A stretch of DNA of 64,000 bases from Lepas anatifera (GCA_034440635.1 JAOTON010002216.1:186001-250000), one strand, 5' to 3'. Numbered from the stretch's first letter, positions 21,706 to 33,677 are shown. The notes: generated by a model not told the origin, from the sequence alone. A program made the numbers and translations.

Positions 21706-23413
21706 CCGACATTTGCAAAAGTACCGAATGCCTGCAGAAATGCCTGCGAATTAGTGTTTTCTAGTTTAACTGCTGGCGAGCTTTGTTCTTTTCTCCGCGG
21801 CTGCCGGAGTTCCGATTTCGTGGACGTTTTCTACCGCACTGAATATTTTAAGTAGCCAAGGTCTGTTGCAATCCCTGGTTGGCGAGTTGGCGGGTTTTTC
21901 CAACGCTGCATATCTGCAGGAAAATTATGGGAAGGGGCACCCAGGATTTGAGGCATGCGTTGGACATTTGAGTGCACACAACAACCTATAGGCGATACAC
22001 ACAGCACATTAAGGACACATTAGCTGACATTGGAGGAGGGTAGGCAGATGATTTAGAGGACACATTTTAGAGGCCCTCAGAGATACTCTCGGAGGCCCCG
22101 AAGAGTTAGTTTTGGGCGCCCAAAGTCGGTCTCAGCAGCCCCTGAATTGTTCTGGACGGTGGGGCGAGTTGGTCTCGCCCCCTCCCAGAGTTGATGTTGA
22201 AGGGCCCTAAAAAGTTTGTCTCGGAATCTGCCAGAATCTGCCAAAATTTCTGCTAGTCGAATTTAAAAAAGCATGTGAGGATATTGTTGACAAGAACATG
22301 TTGGAACATTCGGTTGGTAGATTCCGCTAAGTGTGATTTGCCCTTTAAAAGCTGCGCACTGCCGAAGTTTGCGTCTGTTGATAGTTGCTTGGGCTTTAAG
22401 CGACATACCATCTACCAAGATTATACGGCGCCAACTCCACCCTGTTGGTTTTTTTGGAGATCTGGTTGTTTAGTACTTATTCAGAGGACCCAACGGGCGT
22501 TCACCCCAGTCTGTTGAAATGGGGATACATTTTCAGAGCTATTCAGATCCAGTGACGGCGCTTCCATCAAGGCACTTTAGGCACCGCCTAACGTCATATT
22601 CTTCAACTTCTAAATCCCTAAATGGGGTTCGTATGTTGGAGAAAGGTAGCTGACTCGAAGTCAGCTATTTGCAGCAAGTTTTCACTGTTTCATTTCACTG
22701 TCGCCGAGACAAGTAGCTCGATTAGTAACAATTAACGACATGAGACGGCTTAAAAGTGTAATACATCGCCTGATGGACAATTTTTTCCGTGTTGTTTGAT
22801 TAACACCACTCAAACGCCAACTACACCATTCAAACGAACGAGGCTATTGCCCTGTGGAGCGGTGGCCTTGGCAGTCTCGCATCTGCTTTGCCTGAAGATG
22901 CATTCAAAGCTGAGTGCCTCCCTGCTACTCAAAATGGACGCGTCCGCTGCTAACATCTGGGGATAATGTTTGTTTTCGACTTCACCTCTGTCGCTTCACG
23001 GAAGTGACTTCTGTCGTTTCCGGGAAGACTATTCGCGAACGTTAGGTACATTGATCTATTTTTGAGGAGGTATAAGTCGTTATATCTGCATATTTAATCC
23101 AATACAGTTTCTGACCCTGTTTAAGGGCTTCTTAAAAATACTTGTCAATCTCCCTTGCTCGTCAAAGAGTAGAATGAAGATCGAGGCACAGATTATCAAT
23201 TTTAAATGTGATCGTTGGTAAGGATGTGCACACACTTCGTCGCTGGTGGCCGGAGGCCCTGGGGCTTGAGGGGGGGGCTAAACTCAGGTTTTGTTGAGCA
23301 AGGGTAAAAAAGGATAGAGCGTTAACTTTATTCAGTCCTTGCTTCACCTCTTCCCTCATAAAAAATTCTTGCCATTTAATTATTAAAATTTCGTTAAATC
23401 CGAACTGCTTGCC
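21706..23413. other. Unassigned DNA
   Basis: Mixed-composition sequence with only short chance frames. A GAGGCCC/GGCCCC-containing stretch at about 22070-22210 has weak internal repetition. No gene, RNA or element end found. Confidence 0.35.
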
Positions 23414-24776
23414 TTAACACGCGCTCTGCTGGCGTCTCTGTCAGGAAGCACCCCGCGGGGAGCGCATTCGCCCCCCTCCGCATCTCATTTCCCAGGAAAG
23501 CTAAATACAAATTACAGACGGTGTTTGAAAGCTCTTGACGAGACGAAGAGAAATAATAATAATTATTCTTATGTCAGGTCAATATTTAGGTCAGCACAGG
23601 TCAAAAAGGTTCCATAGGCTTACGACAGGGCAGTGTACGTGCCCCTCTCGATTTTCACTCAGCGGAGCAAGAGAAAATATTCATGCACCATTGGATTTCT
23701 CTCATTGTGACAAATCGAATGATGTATGAAATGGCCTTGCTGGGTCAATTTATGGAAATGACCTGACATCGAACTAGGTCAGGGTCACAGGGTGACCTGG
23801 TATGGTCATGTTGCATATTAATTTACTCTCCGTGACATATAAGCACAATACCAGCAAAATAGGAGCTTTATCTCGATTCAGTGAGAAGTTATTAGCAAAA
23901 CAATTACTGTATGCTCCTGCGACCTGGCATGACACTTAATAGGTCAGATGGTCAGAAACTCAACCTTATGGTCAAGACCTTGGTAGCAATACACGGTTTG
24001 AGGTTTTCAGCTTTATCTATAAGTTTTTACTGAAAACGAAACCTTTCTATTTTTCACCATAGACCTGCAATGGAGCGACCAAAAAATTGACCCCACCTTA
24101 AGTCAATAAGATGACAATTTCGAGATAGCAGGTCTGTATACCCTAACGACGTCATCATATTGTGAAAGCTTCAAACTGATCTTTTTTTAATTTTTCATGG
24201 GCTTTCTTATATTTGCACCTCTAAATACTAATCAGGCAAAACTCTCAAAAACAGTCGCAACCGCGTACAATGCTCTCGGTCAGCAATCATCACACCAACA
24301 ATAACACACCGATCCTCCTCACCTCCTGCCCTCGCCACTATGCCGGGCGGTGTTGACCGCTCGGGATTACCACATTTCGCCGTCTCTGACTGTCCGGCAC
24401 CAGCCAGCTGAGTTCCTCACGGGATGCTAGTACTCGTACATACATAGATCAATCAAGTGCGCGCTCGGTGGTGGGCGCGAGCCGGCGACTATTGCAGTAC
24501 CAGGTGATCAAACAGACGCTTCAAACTGATCGGTTGGATGGTGTTCCTTAGGCGCCGCTTCAAACTCGTGATTTTGGGTTTTGAGGTCGGGACACTTGAC
24601 CTTAAAGAACTCCTTGACCTGACATGACCTGACCTCATAAATTTGGTCATATGCATAAAATTTATCATGAATAAGGTACTGTAAGTTTCGTTATTCTGCG
24701 TCCCTTTGTTCTTTGCGTTATCTGGGGAAAACCAGGAGAAGGGGGAGAATTTCGCCCCCAGTGGGGCGCATGTTGA
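23414..24776 (+). mobile_element. TTAA element, type B, interrupted by a retro-insertion
   Basis: It starts TTAACACGCGCTCTGCTGG at 23414 and ends CCCCAGTGGGGCGCATGTTGA at 24776, where the terminal TTAA has become TTGA and is shared with the next element. Its internal order matches 10462 and 57136. A 336-bp insertion (24182-24517) splits it, so the element proper is about 1.0 kb. No ORF. Confidence 0.8.
24182..24517 (-). mobile_element. 336-bp retroposed insertion with 14-base duplication
   Basis: GCTTCAAACTGATC occurs directly on both sides (24168-24181 and 24518-24531). Seven T at 24182-24188 form an A tail on the minus strand, the signature of LINE-mediated retroposition. The type B copy at 57136-57985 reads through this point uninterrupted. 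The minus-strand 5' end reads ACCTGGTACTGCAATA, resembling the loop region of U2 snRNA stem-loop IV, but the rest is not U2. The resemblance is from memory; a SINE or processed RNA copy is possible. Confidence 0.75.
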
Positions 24777-25829
24777 CCCTCGCCCCACCGGGGCTATTGA
24801 TGGCCCCCTAATGTTTTTCGGGATAGCAGAAAAACGACGAGACGCAGCACCGCAGTTGAGGGTTCTACATCTTAATCCATCATTTTCCCAACATCCCAGA
24901 AATTTTTTACCCCGGGTCACACAAGGTCAGGTCACCAAGCAGGGTCAACCAAGGTCACCTCACTTCAAATTTTGAGCTCTGTAACAGCTATATTTCTTAG
25001 TCGAACAATTCCTAACTTCCCACACCTCATGACCCCTCCAAGGTCTATAACGTTTATATCCGGATTTTTCGATTTCGTGACCTGAGGTCAGGTCACGATG
25101 TTACCTCTCCGATTGAAAAAGCATGGGGAAAAACTGTTTTATTATCTAAAAATCATAAAAACTGCAAATGCTCAGCTTGCTCAGAAGAGCGTTATTGGAC
25201 GCCCTTTCATGGATCCCAGGGGCCATTATTGCCTTTTGACCTCTCCAAGGTCATCCAGGGTCACCAGTGGTTGAAAAAGTATCTTGACAATAACTTTTGA
25301 CCTAATTAAGCTAGAGCAATGAATCAAACATCATTGTGTATGTCTCGTCACTGGTTTTCATTTGATATACGGCATGGTCACATTCTGACCTTTCTCGACC
25401 TCAGGTCATATTAGGTCACGAGGTGACCTCTGGAGGTCAAACCACTGGCGGGAGGTCATTACTTTTTACATAGTTAAAGAAGGCCGGGCATTTTCCTATC
25501 AAATGTACTTTAGCAGATCCCAATAGCCCTAGTGGCATAAGAGCTATGCCTAATTTTCTTAAGCATTTTAGTAGTATTTTAGCAAACATTTTAGTTTACT
25601 TTATATTTTAGTGAAAAAATCCCATCGTGACCTATTTGACCTTTGGAGGTCAAACCACTGACCAGAGTGCTTAAACATGTATAGTAGGTTCTTAATGAAT
25701 TCACGCGAGCTTTCTAATGCAGTTTGTAGATTTGCGCTAACATCCATATTTTCGGAGTTAGAGGGGGCTATCGATGGCCGCCGGTGTGGGGCGAAGGTGG
25801 TGCCGGACCCCCAGTGGGGCGCGGGTTAA
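24773..25829 (-). mobile_element. TTAA element, type C, reverse copy
   Basis: It starts TTGACCCTCGCCCCACCGG and ends CCCCAGTGGGGCGCGGGTTAA (25826-25829). Internal blocks are the reverse complement of the copy at 17606, including TGACCTCTGGAGGTCA-type pairs. Its left boundary TTGA doubles as the right boundary of the type B element. No ORF. Confidence 0.85.
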
Positions 25830-26210
25830 TTTAATACACTTTTTATTGTTTTTTTCAGTAAAACAAACTAGATGATATATATTTATATTTTTTCCTATCT
25901 AGATCCATATACTTTCAATGCAAGTGGTGCCTGGGCTGTCAGTGGGGACAATCACCGCCACGGGCGTTGTTGCGAGAAGAGATGCCAATACCATACCGCA
26001 AGATGCGTGATCTGTTGATTGAAGTCTCTGGAAATATGTTCGCAGCAGAATTTTAAATGGACTGATATTGAGATAGAGCCATCTTACGTTCCATGCTGCA
26101 TAAACATTATAGAATGGGTCCCCAAAATTTGCAGCGGTGGTGGTCTGTCCTAGTAGGTACAGGTGTTTTCATGAATTTGGCAAATAATTCTATTTTTACG
26201 ACCAAGCTGA
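25830..26210. other. Unassigned DNA
   Basis: Nothing recognised. Short frames only. Confidence 0.4.
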
Positions 26211-26218
26211 CCATTCAG

Positions 26219-26391
26219 CCTGGCTCAGTGGTAGAGGACTCGCCTTCCGGGCCACAGGTCTCGGGTTCCAGGTCCGGTGGATTCTAGGAATACGTACAAC
26301 CGAATTCCCAAAAACCTATAACAGTGAGGAGCTGGCCACACCATAGGACTTTAGCAGTTAGTGCGTCGTCAATCCCCAACAACAACGACGG
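26219..26391 (+). mobile_element. tRNA-headed SINE, variant head
   Basis: The head GCCTGGCTCAGTGGTAGAGG and GGGTTCCAGGTCC provide A- and B-box-like motifs. The 3' end GCAGTTAGTGCGTCGTCAAT then CCCCAACAACAAC is nearly the tail of the SINEs at 40843 and 60597, which have a different head. CCATTCAG flanks it on both sides (26211-26218, 26392-26399), a likely TSD. Confidence 0.7.
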
Positions 26392-26399
26392 CCATTCAG

Positions 26400-26936
26400 T
26401 GAACCCGCCTTCTGGTGAGTCCCAGCCGCGCGTGCATTTTCAGAGGTCGGGCTAAAAAGCGACGTCACCTCTGGTAACCAAACAAATAAAGTGCTTAAGG
26501 CACGAGAGCAGCGCTGTGTTAGTTTCGCCCGCAGCCAGTAGCCCCGCGGCGCTGTTTGTTTTGGTCTCCCGCTTGGATTCATTGATTATTACTGGCTTCA
26601 AGCTGCGGTGGGATATTGAGAGGGGGACGAAATTTTCTGCAAACCTGGCTAAATCTGGGAGGACTAAGCCAAAACGCAGAGAAACAAGGATTTTCCAACA
26701 ATAAAAAACACTCAGGCTTGTTAAATTGCAGCAGTCGGCGCATCTGGGATGTCGGGTGAGCAGCATGATTGGCAGATAACATGCAGAAAAGTCTCGTGAG
26801 CTCCGCAGAGGGCGAAAAGGTGTGAGCTAGTAGTATGGATTTATATATTTTGGAGACGCCTGGCACCCCTTGCAATGCAATTCCCAACTGGTGCTAAACG
26901 AAGCTTTAAAAGTGTGTCACTTCCATTTTGTAGAGT
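26400..26936. other. Unassigned DNA
   Basis: Several overlapping frames of 60-104 codons on both strands, none with a recognised domain. No element boundary. Confidence 0.35.
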
Positions 26937-27802
26937 TTAACACGCGCATTGACGGGGGGCGGGTACCCACCCCCCTCGGGTTTTTCGGAGACAGCAGAAA
27001 AACGGCGGCGCGCACCGCCACCGTACTTGGTATACCTTTTCCCTCATCATTTTTGCAACTTCTGTGAAAATTTTAAGGATAGGTCATCTCAGGTCAGGTC
27101 ACCAGTACAGGTCAAGTGAACCGATCTCAAAAAAGTTTAAGATAGCATAAGTCGGAGCAGGGTGAACTTATCCAATTGAAACTTATATCACATAATGGGC
27201 TCACCGAGTTCTCTAAAATTTGTTCCGGTATTTTTGATATTGATGACCTAAGGTCAGGTACGAAGCATGACCTCTCCAATGTCATTGGTAATACAAGGGA
27301 AATATGGTTTTTACTGAATAACTCAGTAACAGATGGTGATAGAGCGTTTATTTTAGCTTCATTGGACTCGCCTTGGCTTTGCAGTTCTAATGATATGCAT
27401 TTTATATAATTTGACCCTGACCTGACCTCAGGTCAGGTCAAATCTTTGATTTGACCTAGCAAGGTCAAGTCATATATCATTCGATTCGGCTTGCTGCGAG
27501 GATTCATAGAGTTCAAGTCGTTTTGCTCTATCTTTACTTGTTCAGATGTAATGGCCGAAAAACTTAGTTTACATGTTATCCCTATGACGGCATGTGACGG
27601 CATGTTTTTGACCTCTGGTGACCTTAAATGTGACCTGACAAAAAAATGATTCAAATATTTTCAATGGAAAAGCGGATTGGCTACCCAACGCCGTTTACCG
27701 TTTTTTGCTACCTACCGTGGTTCTCGAAATCTTATGGGGGGCGTGTACCTGCCCCCTCGTCAATCCGAAGGTGGCTTAAACCCCCGTCAATGCGCGTGTT
27801 AA
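26937..27802 (+). mobile_element. TTAA element, type A, near-intact copy 1
   Basis: TTAA bounds 866 bases. The left end CACGCGCATTGACGG is exactly mirrored by CCGTCAATGCGCGTG. Internal pairs follow: GGCGGGTACCC against GGGGGGCGTGTACC, and a CCGAAGGTGGC block near the right. It is very similar to the copy at 32820. It contains AGGTCAGGTCACCAG, CTAAGGTCAGG and a doubled everted repeat. ATCATTCGATTCG is at 27476-27488. No transposase ORF. Confidence 0.9.
27418..27440. promoter_or_regulatory. Doubled everted AGGTCA repeat
   Basis: Two tandem TGACC(T) units, a single C, then two tandem AGGTCA units form a perfect 23-base inverted repeat. The identical sequence is at 33296-33318 in the sister element. 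It is suited to nuclear receptor dimers, but binding is not shown. Confidence 0.55.
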
Positions 27803-27999
27803 AATGACTGTAAACACTTTAGCAGGCCCTTGAAAGCTAGAAAAATACGGTATATTATACTATCTTCTTTTTAATGGGGTGTCTATTGACATTGCTTCTA
27901 ATTTGGGTACTCACAGTAATTTTAGAAGTCCACGTTCCTAGCGTGAGCCCCCAGGCCATTTGAAATGGTACGAGTGCCGTGAAAACCATCACAATGCCG

Positions 28000-28110
28000 G
28001 GCGAAATTGAATGGGGCAGCCTGAATTGGGAAGGGGAGGGGTTAGCCTCTGGGTAGGTATACTTTCCAAGGCGGAATGGAATGGGGCTGACTGAATGGGG
28101 ACGGGATGGT
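28000..28110 (+). repeat. Imperfect short repeats of AATGGGGC
   Basis: GAATGGGGCAGCCTGAATTG, GGAATGGGGCTGACTGAATG and similar words recur over about 110 bases. Probably a small tandem expansion, possibly older than it looks. No gene. Confidence 0.45.
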
Positions 28111-29087
28111 GCGGATGCCAAAATGCTGTTTATCCTTTCGGTTTCAGCGAAGTCTAATTGTCTGAACTGAATGGCAGGCAAGAGAAGATGAGGTAGCGCT
28201 AAAAATCCCAACAGGTATTGGCAGCATTATTCGGGTAGCAGCAGTATCCGTGAGCCTATTTCACTGCATGATAACTGTTCCGCATCATATAACTCCACGT
28301 GAGGCATACTCAACGTGTCCTTCATGGGACACTGTTCATGTCATGACAACGTGTTCATCGAAATTGCGACATATGTTGCTGAATGAGCTACTGTTGTGGA
28401 AGTTCAGGCTGGATATCCAAGTCATCCGTCTTTCTTTCTTATGATGTCTTCACTTAGTGTGAATGTGTGAGCTTAAGTGGAACGGGCAAAGTGAATATGT
28501 GAGTGAAGGTAGAACAAGCGATAGAAAATACTTTGTGTTAAGTGTCCACATTACGTAGCAGTTCACTACAGTATATTGCAACAAGGAAATGAACGAAAAT
28601 TAACACAGCAGAATTTCTGGTAAAAATATATAGTGTCCATTGCCGTCCGCCGGAAGCGTTATGAAGCAGCGATTGGCAAACTAGTGCATGCAGAGAAGAT
28701 TGGATTGCGTGATTCTATCAACCAACTGCGGTTGCAGCAGGCTGGTGTATCGTCCCTCAAAATAAACAGGGCGATAGTCCCAGGTGCTCTTGGAGGTCCG
28801 CGTTGTTGCGGAGAGCGTTGCGGTCCACTCGTCTCCTTATCTGTCATACGTCAGCTCCTTTTTTTCCAACAGATTCCAACAAAAACAGATTCCAAATGTT
28901 CAAGTGAGCCATACACAAAATTAACAGCCTTGTAGGCAAGTTGTGCAAAAGAGTAGTGGTAAAAACAGGACTTCAGGCTCCTTAAGGTGTTCTTGATGAG
29001 AATGACGGCATTATTCAGTTTGAGTAAATCTGTAGCAATGTTCTAAGCACTGATTGTATGTAAGGCATTGTTTAAAATAAATATTAG
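28111..29087. other. Unassigned DNA
   Basis: Short frames only, including a 100-codon plus-strand frame at 28633 without recognised features. No repeat end. Confidence 0.35.
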
Positions 29088-29352
29088 GTTTTGTTTGGCC
29101 TTCTCACAATACTTCAAAAATCACTAAATTCTTTTTTGTTTGAAATTCGATAATATTTCGTTCTTGGAACGTCTTCAGATCAATATTAATGGAAAAGAAG
29201 TTGAGCAAGAGAGCAGTGGTATAGAAAATTATGGTATTAATTTTTATTAGCATCGACTTAAAGACGTTGTGAAGACGAAATATTATCGAATTTCCTACAA
29301 TAAGTATTTGTTTTAGTATTTTTAGAAGTATTGTGAGGAGGCCAAACAAAAC
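29088..29352. mobile_element. 265-bp hairpin MITE
   Basis: The left end GTTTTGTTTGGCCTTCTCAC is mirrored by GTGAGGAGGCCAAACAAAAC on the right. Pairing continues inward (ACAATACTTC, GAAATTCGATAATATTTCGT, AACGTCTT) so that most of the element folds into a hairpin. No clear TSD. Typical of a non-autonomous fold-back element. Confidence 0.75.
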
Positions 29353-29499
29353 TCAAGAGCTATTGATATACTCTATACTCTAGAGTGGAACATTTTATAT
29401 ATTTCGGCCAACATTCGCAGCTTGGAAAGTACATATTTACGCATAGAAGTGAGAATATAAAAGCCATCAGTCAGTTATTATTGTAAAGCCGGAATTGCA

Positions 29500-30454
29500 T
29501 TAACACGCGCCCGCTGGGGGTGGGGGAGAAATTCCTCCCTCCTGGTTTTCCCCAGATAACGCGAAAACGAAGAAATTCGGAGTAGCGAAACTTACAGTAC
29601 CCTTATTCCTGATCAATTTTACGCATCTGACCAAATTTTTTTAGGTCAGGTCATATCAGGTCAAGGAGTTATACAAGGTCAAGTGACCCGACCTCAAAAC
29701 CTAAAATCAAGAGTTTGAAACGGTGCCTAACTGCTGTCTCGGAATTTTGATATTCTAGACCTAAGGTGGGGTCAATTTTTTGGTCACCCCATTATAAGCC
29801 TATGATGAAAAATTGAAAGGGCTCGTTTTCAGTAAATACCGGATAGATAAAGCTAAAAATCTTCAAACCGTGTATTCTTACAACGATCTTGATGATCAAG
29901 TTGAGTTTTTGACCATCTGACCTCTCAAAGGTCATTTCAGGTCACAGGAGCATACAGTGATTGTTTTGCTAATAACTTCTCATTGAATTGAGATAAAGCT
30001 CTTATTTTGTTTTCATTGTGCTTATATTGTCACGAGGAGTCGATTGATATGCAACATGACCATAACAGGTCACCCTGTGACCCTGACCTAGCTCGAGGTC
30101 AGGTCATTTTCACCATTTAGCCTAACAAGGTCATAGTATACATCACTCGATTCTTCACGATGAAAGGACTCCAATGATGCATCAATTTTTTCTCTAGCTT
30201 TGCTGACTAAATATCTAGAGGTGGAAACGTACACTGCCCTGTTGTAAGCCTATGGAACCTTCTTTGACCTATGCTGACCTCAATATGACCTAACATGAAA
30301 ATGTGTCGTATAATTTATCGTTGTCTCGTCAATAGCTTTCAATCGCCGTCCGTAATTTTTCTTTAGCTTTTCTGGGAAATGAGATACAGAGGGGGGCGAA
30401 AAACGCCCCCAGCGGGGCACGTCATGCCAGGGACCCCAGCGGGGCGCGTGTGAA
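29500..30454 (-). mobile_element. TTAA element, type B, reverse copy
   Basis: It starts TTAACACGCGCCCGCTGGGG at 29500 and ends CCCCAGCGGGGCGCGTGTGAA, where the terminal TTAA has mutated to TGAA (30451-30454). The right end keeps the doubled CCCCAGCGGGGC unit seen at the left of the 57136 copy. The interior repeats AGGTCA and the ATCACTCGATTC hairpin near 30145. No ORF. Confidence 0.85.
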
Positions 30455-31696
30455 CACACAACGTGTAAAACGGCCAAACACATGTCAAAAACACAACATA
30501 TGTTAACATGCAGGAATAAAAATATATCAGAACATGCCATTTAACATCGAAACATACTCGCAGCCTCAGGATAAGTAGATAGAGCTGGATTTACATCATG
30601 CTGAAATAAACCCAAGATCGTTCCTAGTAGACAGCAGTGAAAGAGTGCGAAATAACATGCCTAACAAACTGATCTGTAAAACAATGTCAAATTTTCACCT
30701 CTCCGTGTGCATTAGTGATCATAAAGCCTGGAGATCCGAACAAACATACTTGCTTTGACATTATTAACCCTGGCAAAAGGCACACGGAACATCCTAGGGT
30801 TCTGTAACGCTCGGGAAGAAACAGCCAATGGAAATTATTCGAGAAGATAAGACGAGTCAATTTTGTGTTTGAACAGCTTTCTAATGAATGACGCATCGTT
30901 ATGCAGCCTCCTTGCCGCCAGTGAATCTAGCCAGAAAAGATATCACCGGAATCAGTAGGTTTTACTCTTTTTGTCTCACCGGACATCGTTAATAAACTCA
31001 TCATATTTCGAAATTTATAATATTTTGTTTAGTTTATCGGACGTAGCACACCTCTCACACAAGACCAACTGGATATGGCACTATGTCAGCATCAGCATTG
31101 CTGTTAACGCTTTTTTTTCGAGCGTAGTAAAGACATTCCGAAATCGTACCGAATTCGTATCTCACTGTACAAAGTGGTTGACAGGTGTAGAATTAGCTGC
31201 AGAACAAAGTTGGGGAAACAGCGTGTTCACGAACTGGGACAGCAGCGACAGCACGCGAGCGAACCGAGCGAATTTGAGACCTCGCGAAGCCGTGGGGAAG
31301 CCGCAGCCGACGAAAGTGAAAATGCCACCGGCAGGTTAGGAGTGCCGCAAGCCAATTCGCTGGATCGAGACAAGCTTAGGCTACGTTAGGTTACGTGTAA
31401 AAACGTTGCTTCCGTCACGGTTTCAAGTTAATTGCAACAATTTACCTCGTCGATCCGACCAAGCTCGGCATTTTCCATCACTGGCTGGTGCCAGCAGAAG
31501 CATGTTAGTACGAACGTAGTGTTAGTATATACTAACCACGTGAGCAGAAGTGTGGATCATAATATTTTCATACTCGAACTTGTAAAATACATGTTTTTAC
31601 TTCCAATTTATATTTGAAATATTGTTGCAAATTGAAAATATCACCTTTACACTTTGAAAACGCCATTTCCTGGTTAATATAAATAAATGTCGTTTA
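30455..31696. other. Unassigned DNA
   Basis: A 122-codon plus-strand frame at 30971-31339 has a hydrophobic patch but no family I recognise, and an overlapping frame is also open. Not called as a gene. A CGAGCGAA-rich stretch lies at about 31245-31290. Confidence 0.35.
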
Positions 31697-32722
31697 TTAA
31701 CCCGCGCCCCACCGGGGGTCCGGCGCCTTTTTCCCCACCGGGGGCCATCGATGGCCCCTCTAACTCCGAAAATATGGGGGTTAGCGCAAACCTGCAAAGT
31801 GCATTAGAAAGCTCGCGTAAATTCAGTTATAAATTACTTCACATGTTTAGGCGCCAAGGACAATGGTTTGACCTCCAGAGGTCAATGAAAGGTCACGATA
31901 GGCTATTTTCACTCATATATGCAATGCTTAAGAAAACTGGGCATAACTCTTATGCCATTAGAACTTTTAAGATCTGGTGAAGTACATTCCATAGGAAATT
32001 GCTAGACCTTTTTCCGCTATGTGAAAAGTAAAGACCTTCCGCCGGTGGTTTGACCTCCAGAGGCCACCTCATGACCTAATATGACCTCAGGTCACGAAAG
32101 GTCAGAAAGTGACCTGACCGTATATCAAATGAAAGCCAGTGACAAGACAAACACGATGGTCTTTGTTTCAGCGCTTTAGCTTAACTAGGTCAAAAGGTAT
32201 TGTCAAATACTGTTTTGACCCCTTGTGACCTTGGATGACCTTGGAAAAGTCAAAGGGCAAATATGACCCCCTGCGATCCGTGAAAGGGTGTCCAAAACGC
32301 TGTTCTGAGCAGTCTGAGTATTTGAAATCATTTTTGTGGCTTTTAGATCATGAGACAGCTTTTACCCATGCTTTTCCAATGGGAGAGGTCGCCTTGTGAC
32401 CTGACCTCAGGTCACGAAATCGAAAAATCCCGGATATACACGTTGTAGACCCTGGAAGGGTCATAAAGTGTAGCAAGTTTCAAATCGGTCGACTAAGAAA
32501 TGTAGCTCTTATAGAGCTTTAAAGTTGAAGTGAAGTGACCTTGGTTAACCTCGCCTGGTGACCTGACCTTGGGTGACCCGGGGTAAACATTTTCAGGGAT
32601 GGTGGGAAAATGATGAGGTGAGAGATAGAGCCCTCAACCACGGTGCTGCGTTTCGTCGTTTTTCTGTTATCCCGAAAAAAACCTTAGGGGGCATCGATGG
32701 CCCCCGGTGGGGTGAGGGTTAA
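31697..32722 (+). mobile_element. TTAA element, type C, copy B
   Basis: TTAA at 31697-31700 and 32719-32722. Left end CCCGCGCCCCACCGGGGGTCC, right end GGTGGGGTGAGGG. It matches the copies at 17606 and 34793 along its length, including TGACCTCCAGAGGTCA, the ACACGATGG segment and TTTTTCTGTTATCCCGAAAA near the right end. No ORF. Confidence 0.88.
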
Positions 32723-32819
32723 GCATCTTGGAAAGTCTAATATTTGTAATATTTTCTGCATTTTCCACAGTTCCATCGTGCAAGCTAGGTCTGCATCAGT
32801 CGCCGGGATTGAAAAGTAT

Positions 32820-33677
32820 TTAACACGCGCATTGACGAAGGGGCGGGTACCCGCCCCCTCGGGTTTTTCGGAGACAGCAGAAAAACGGCGGCGCGCAGCG
32901 CCACCGTACTTGGTATACCTATTCCCTCATCATTTTTGCAACTTCTGTGAAAATTTTAAGGATAGGTCATCTCAGGTCAGGTCACCAGAACAGGTCAAGT
33001 GACCCGACCTCAAAAAAAGTTTAAGATAGCATAGGTCGGAGCAGGGTGAACTTATCCAATTGAAACTCATATCACATAATGGACTCACCGAGTTCTCTAA
33101 AATATGTTCCGGTATTTTTTATATCGATGACCTAAGGTCAGGTACGAAGCATGACCTCTCCATTGGTAATACATGTGAAATATGGTTTTTACTGAATAAC
33201 TCAGTAACAGATGGTGATAGAGCGTTTATTTTAGCTTCATTAGACTCGCCTTGGCTTTGCGGTTCTAATGGTATGCATTTCATATAATGTGACCCTGACC
33301 TGACCTCAGGTCAGGTCAAATCTTTGATTTGACCTAGCAAGGTCAAATCATATATCATTCGATTCGGCTTGCTGCGAGGATTCATAGAGTTCAAGTCGTT
33401 TTGCTCTATCTTTACTTGTTCAGATGTAATGGCCGAAAAACTTAATTTACATGTTATCCCTATGACGGCATGTGACGGCATGTTTTTGACCTCTGGTGAC
33501 CTTAAATGTGACCTGACAAAAAATGGTTCAAATATTTTCGATGGGGAAGCGGATGGGCTACCCAACGCCGTTTACCGTTTTTTGCTACCTACCGTGGTTC
33601 TCGAGATCTTAGGGGGCGGGTACCCGCCCCCTCGTCAATCCGAAGGTGGCTCAGACCCCCGTCAATGCGCGTGTTAA
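32820..33677 (+). mobile_element. TTAA element, type A, near-intact copy 2
   Basis: TTAA bounds 858 bases. Left end CACGCGCATTGACGAAGGGG, right end CCCCCGTCAATGCGCGTG. Nearly identical to 26937-27802, with a handful of substitutions and small indels such as a missing 8 bases near 33160, so one or both moved recently. No ORF. ATCATTCGATTCG at 33354-33366. Confidence 0.9.
33296..33318. promoter_or_regulatory. Doubled everted AGGTCA repeat, second copy
   Basis: Same perfect 23-base inverted repeat as at 27418-27440, retained in both recent type A copies. Confidence 0.55.

Noticed and set aside
24489..24920. 143-codon minus-strand open frame
   Set aside because: It runs across the retro-insert, the end of a type B element and the start of a type C element. 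Its composition comes from repeat sequence.
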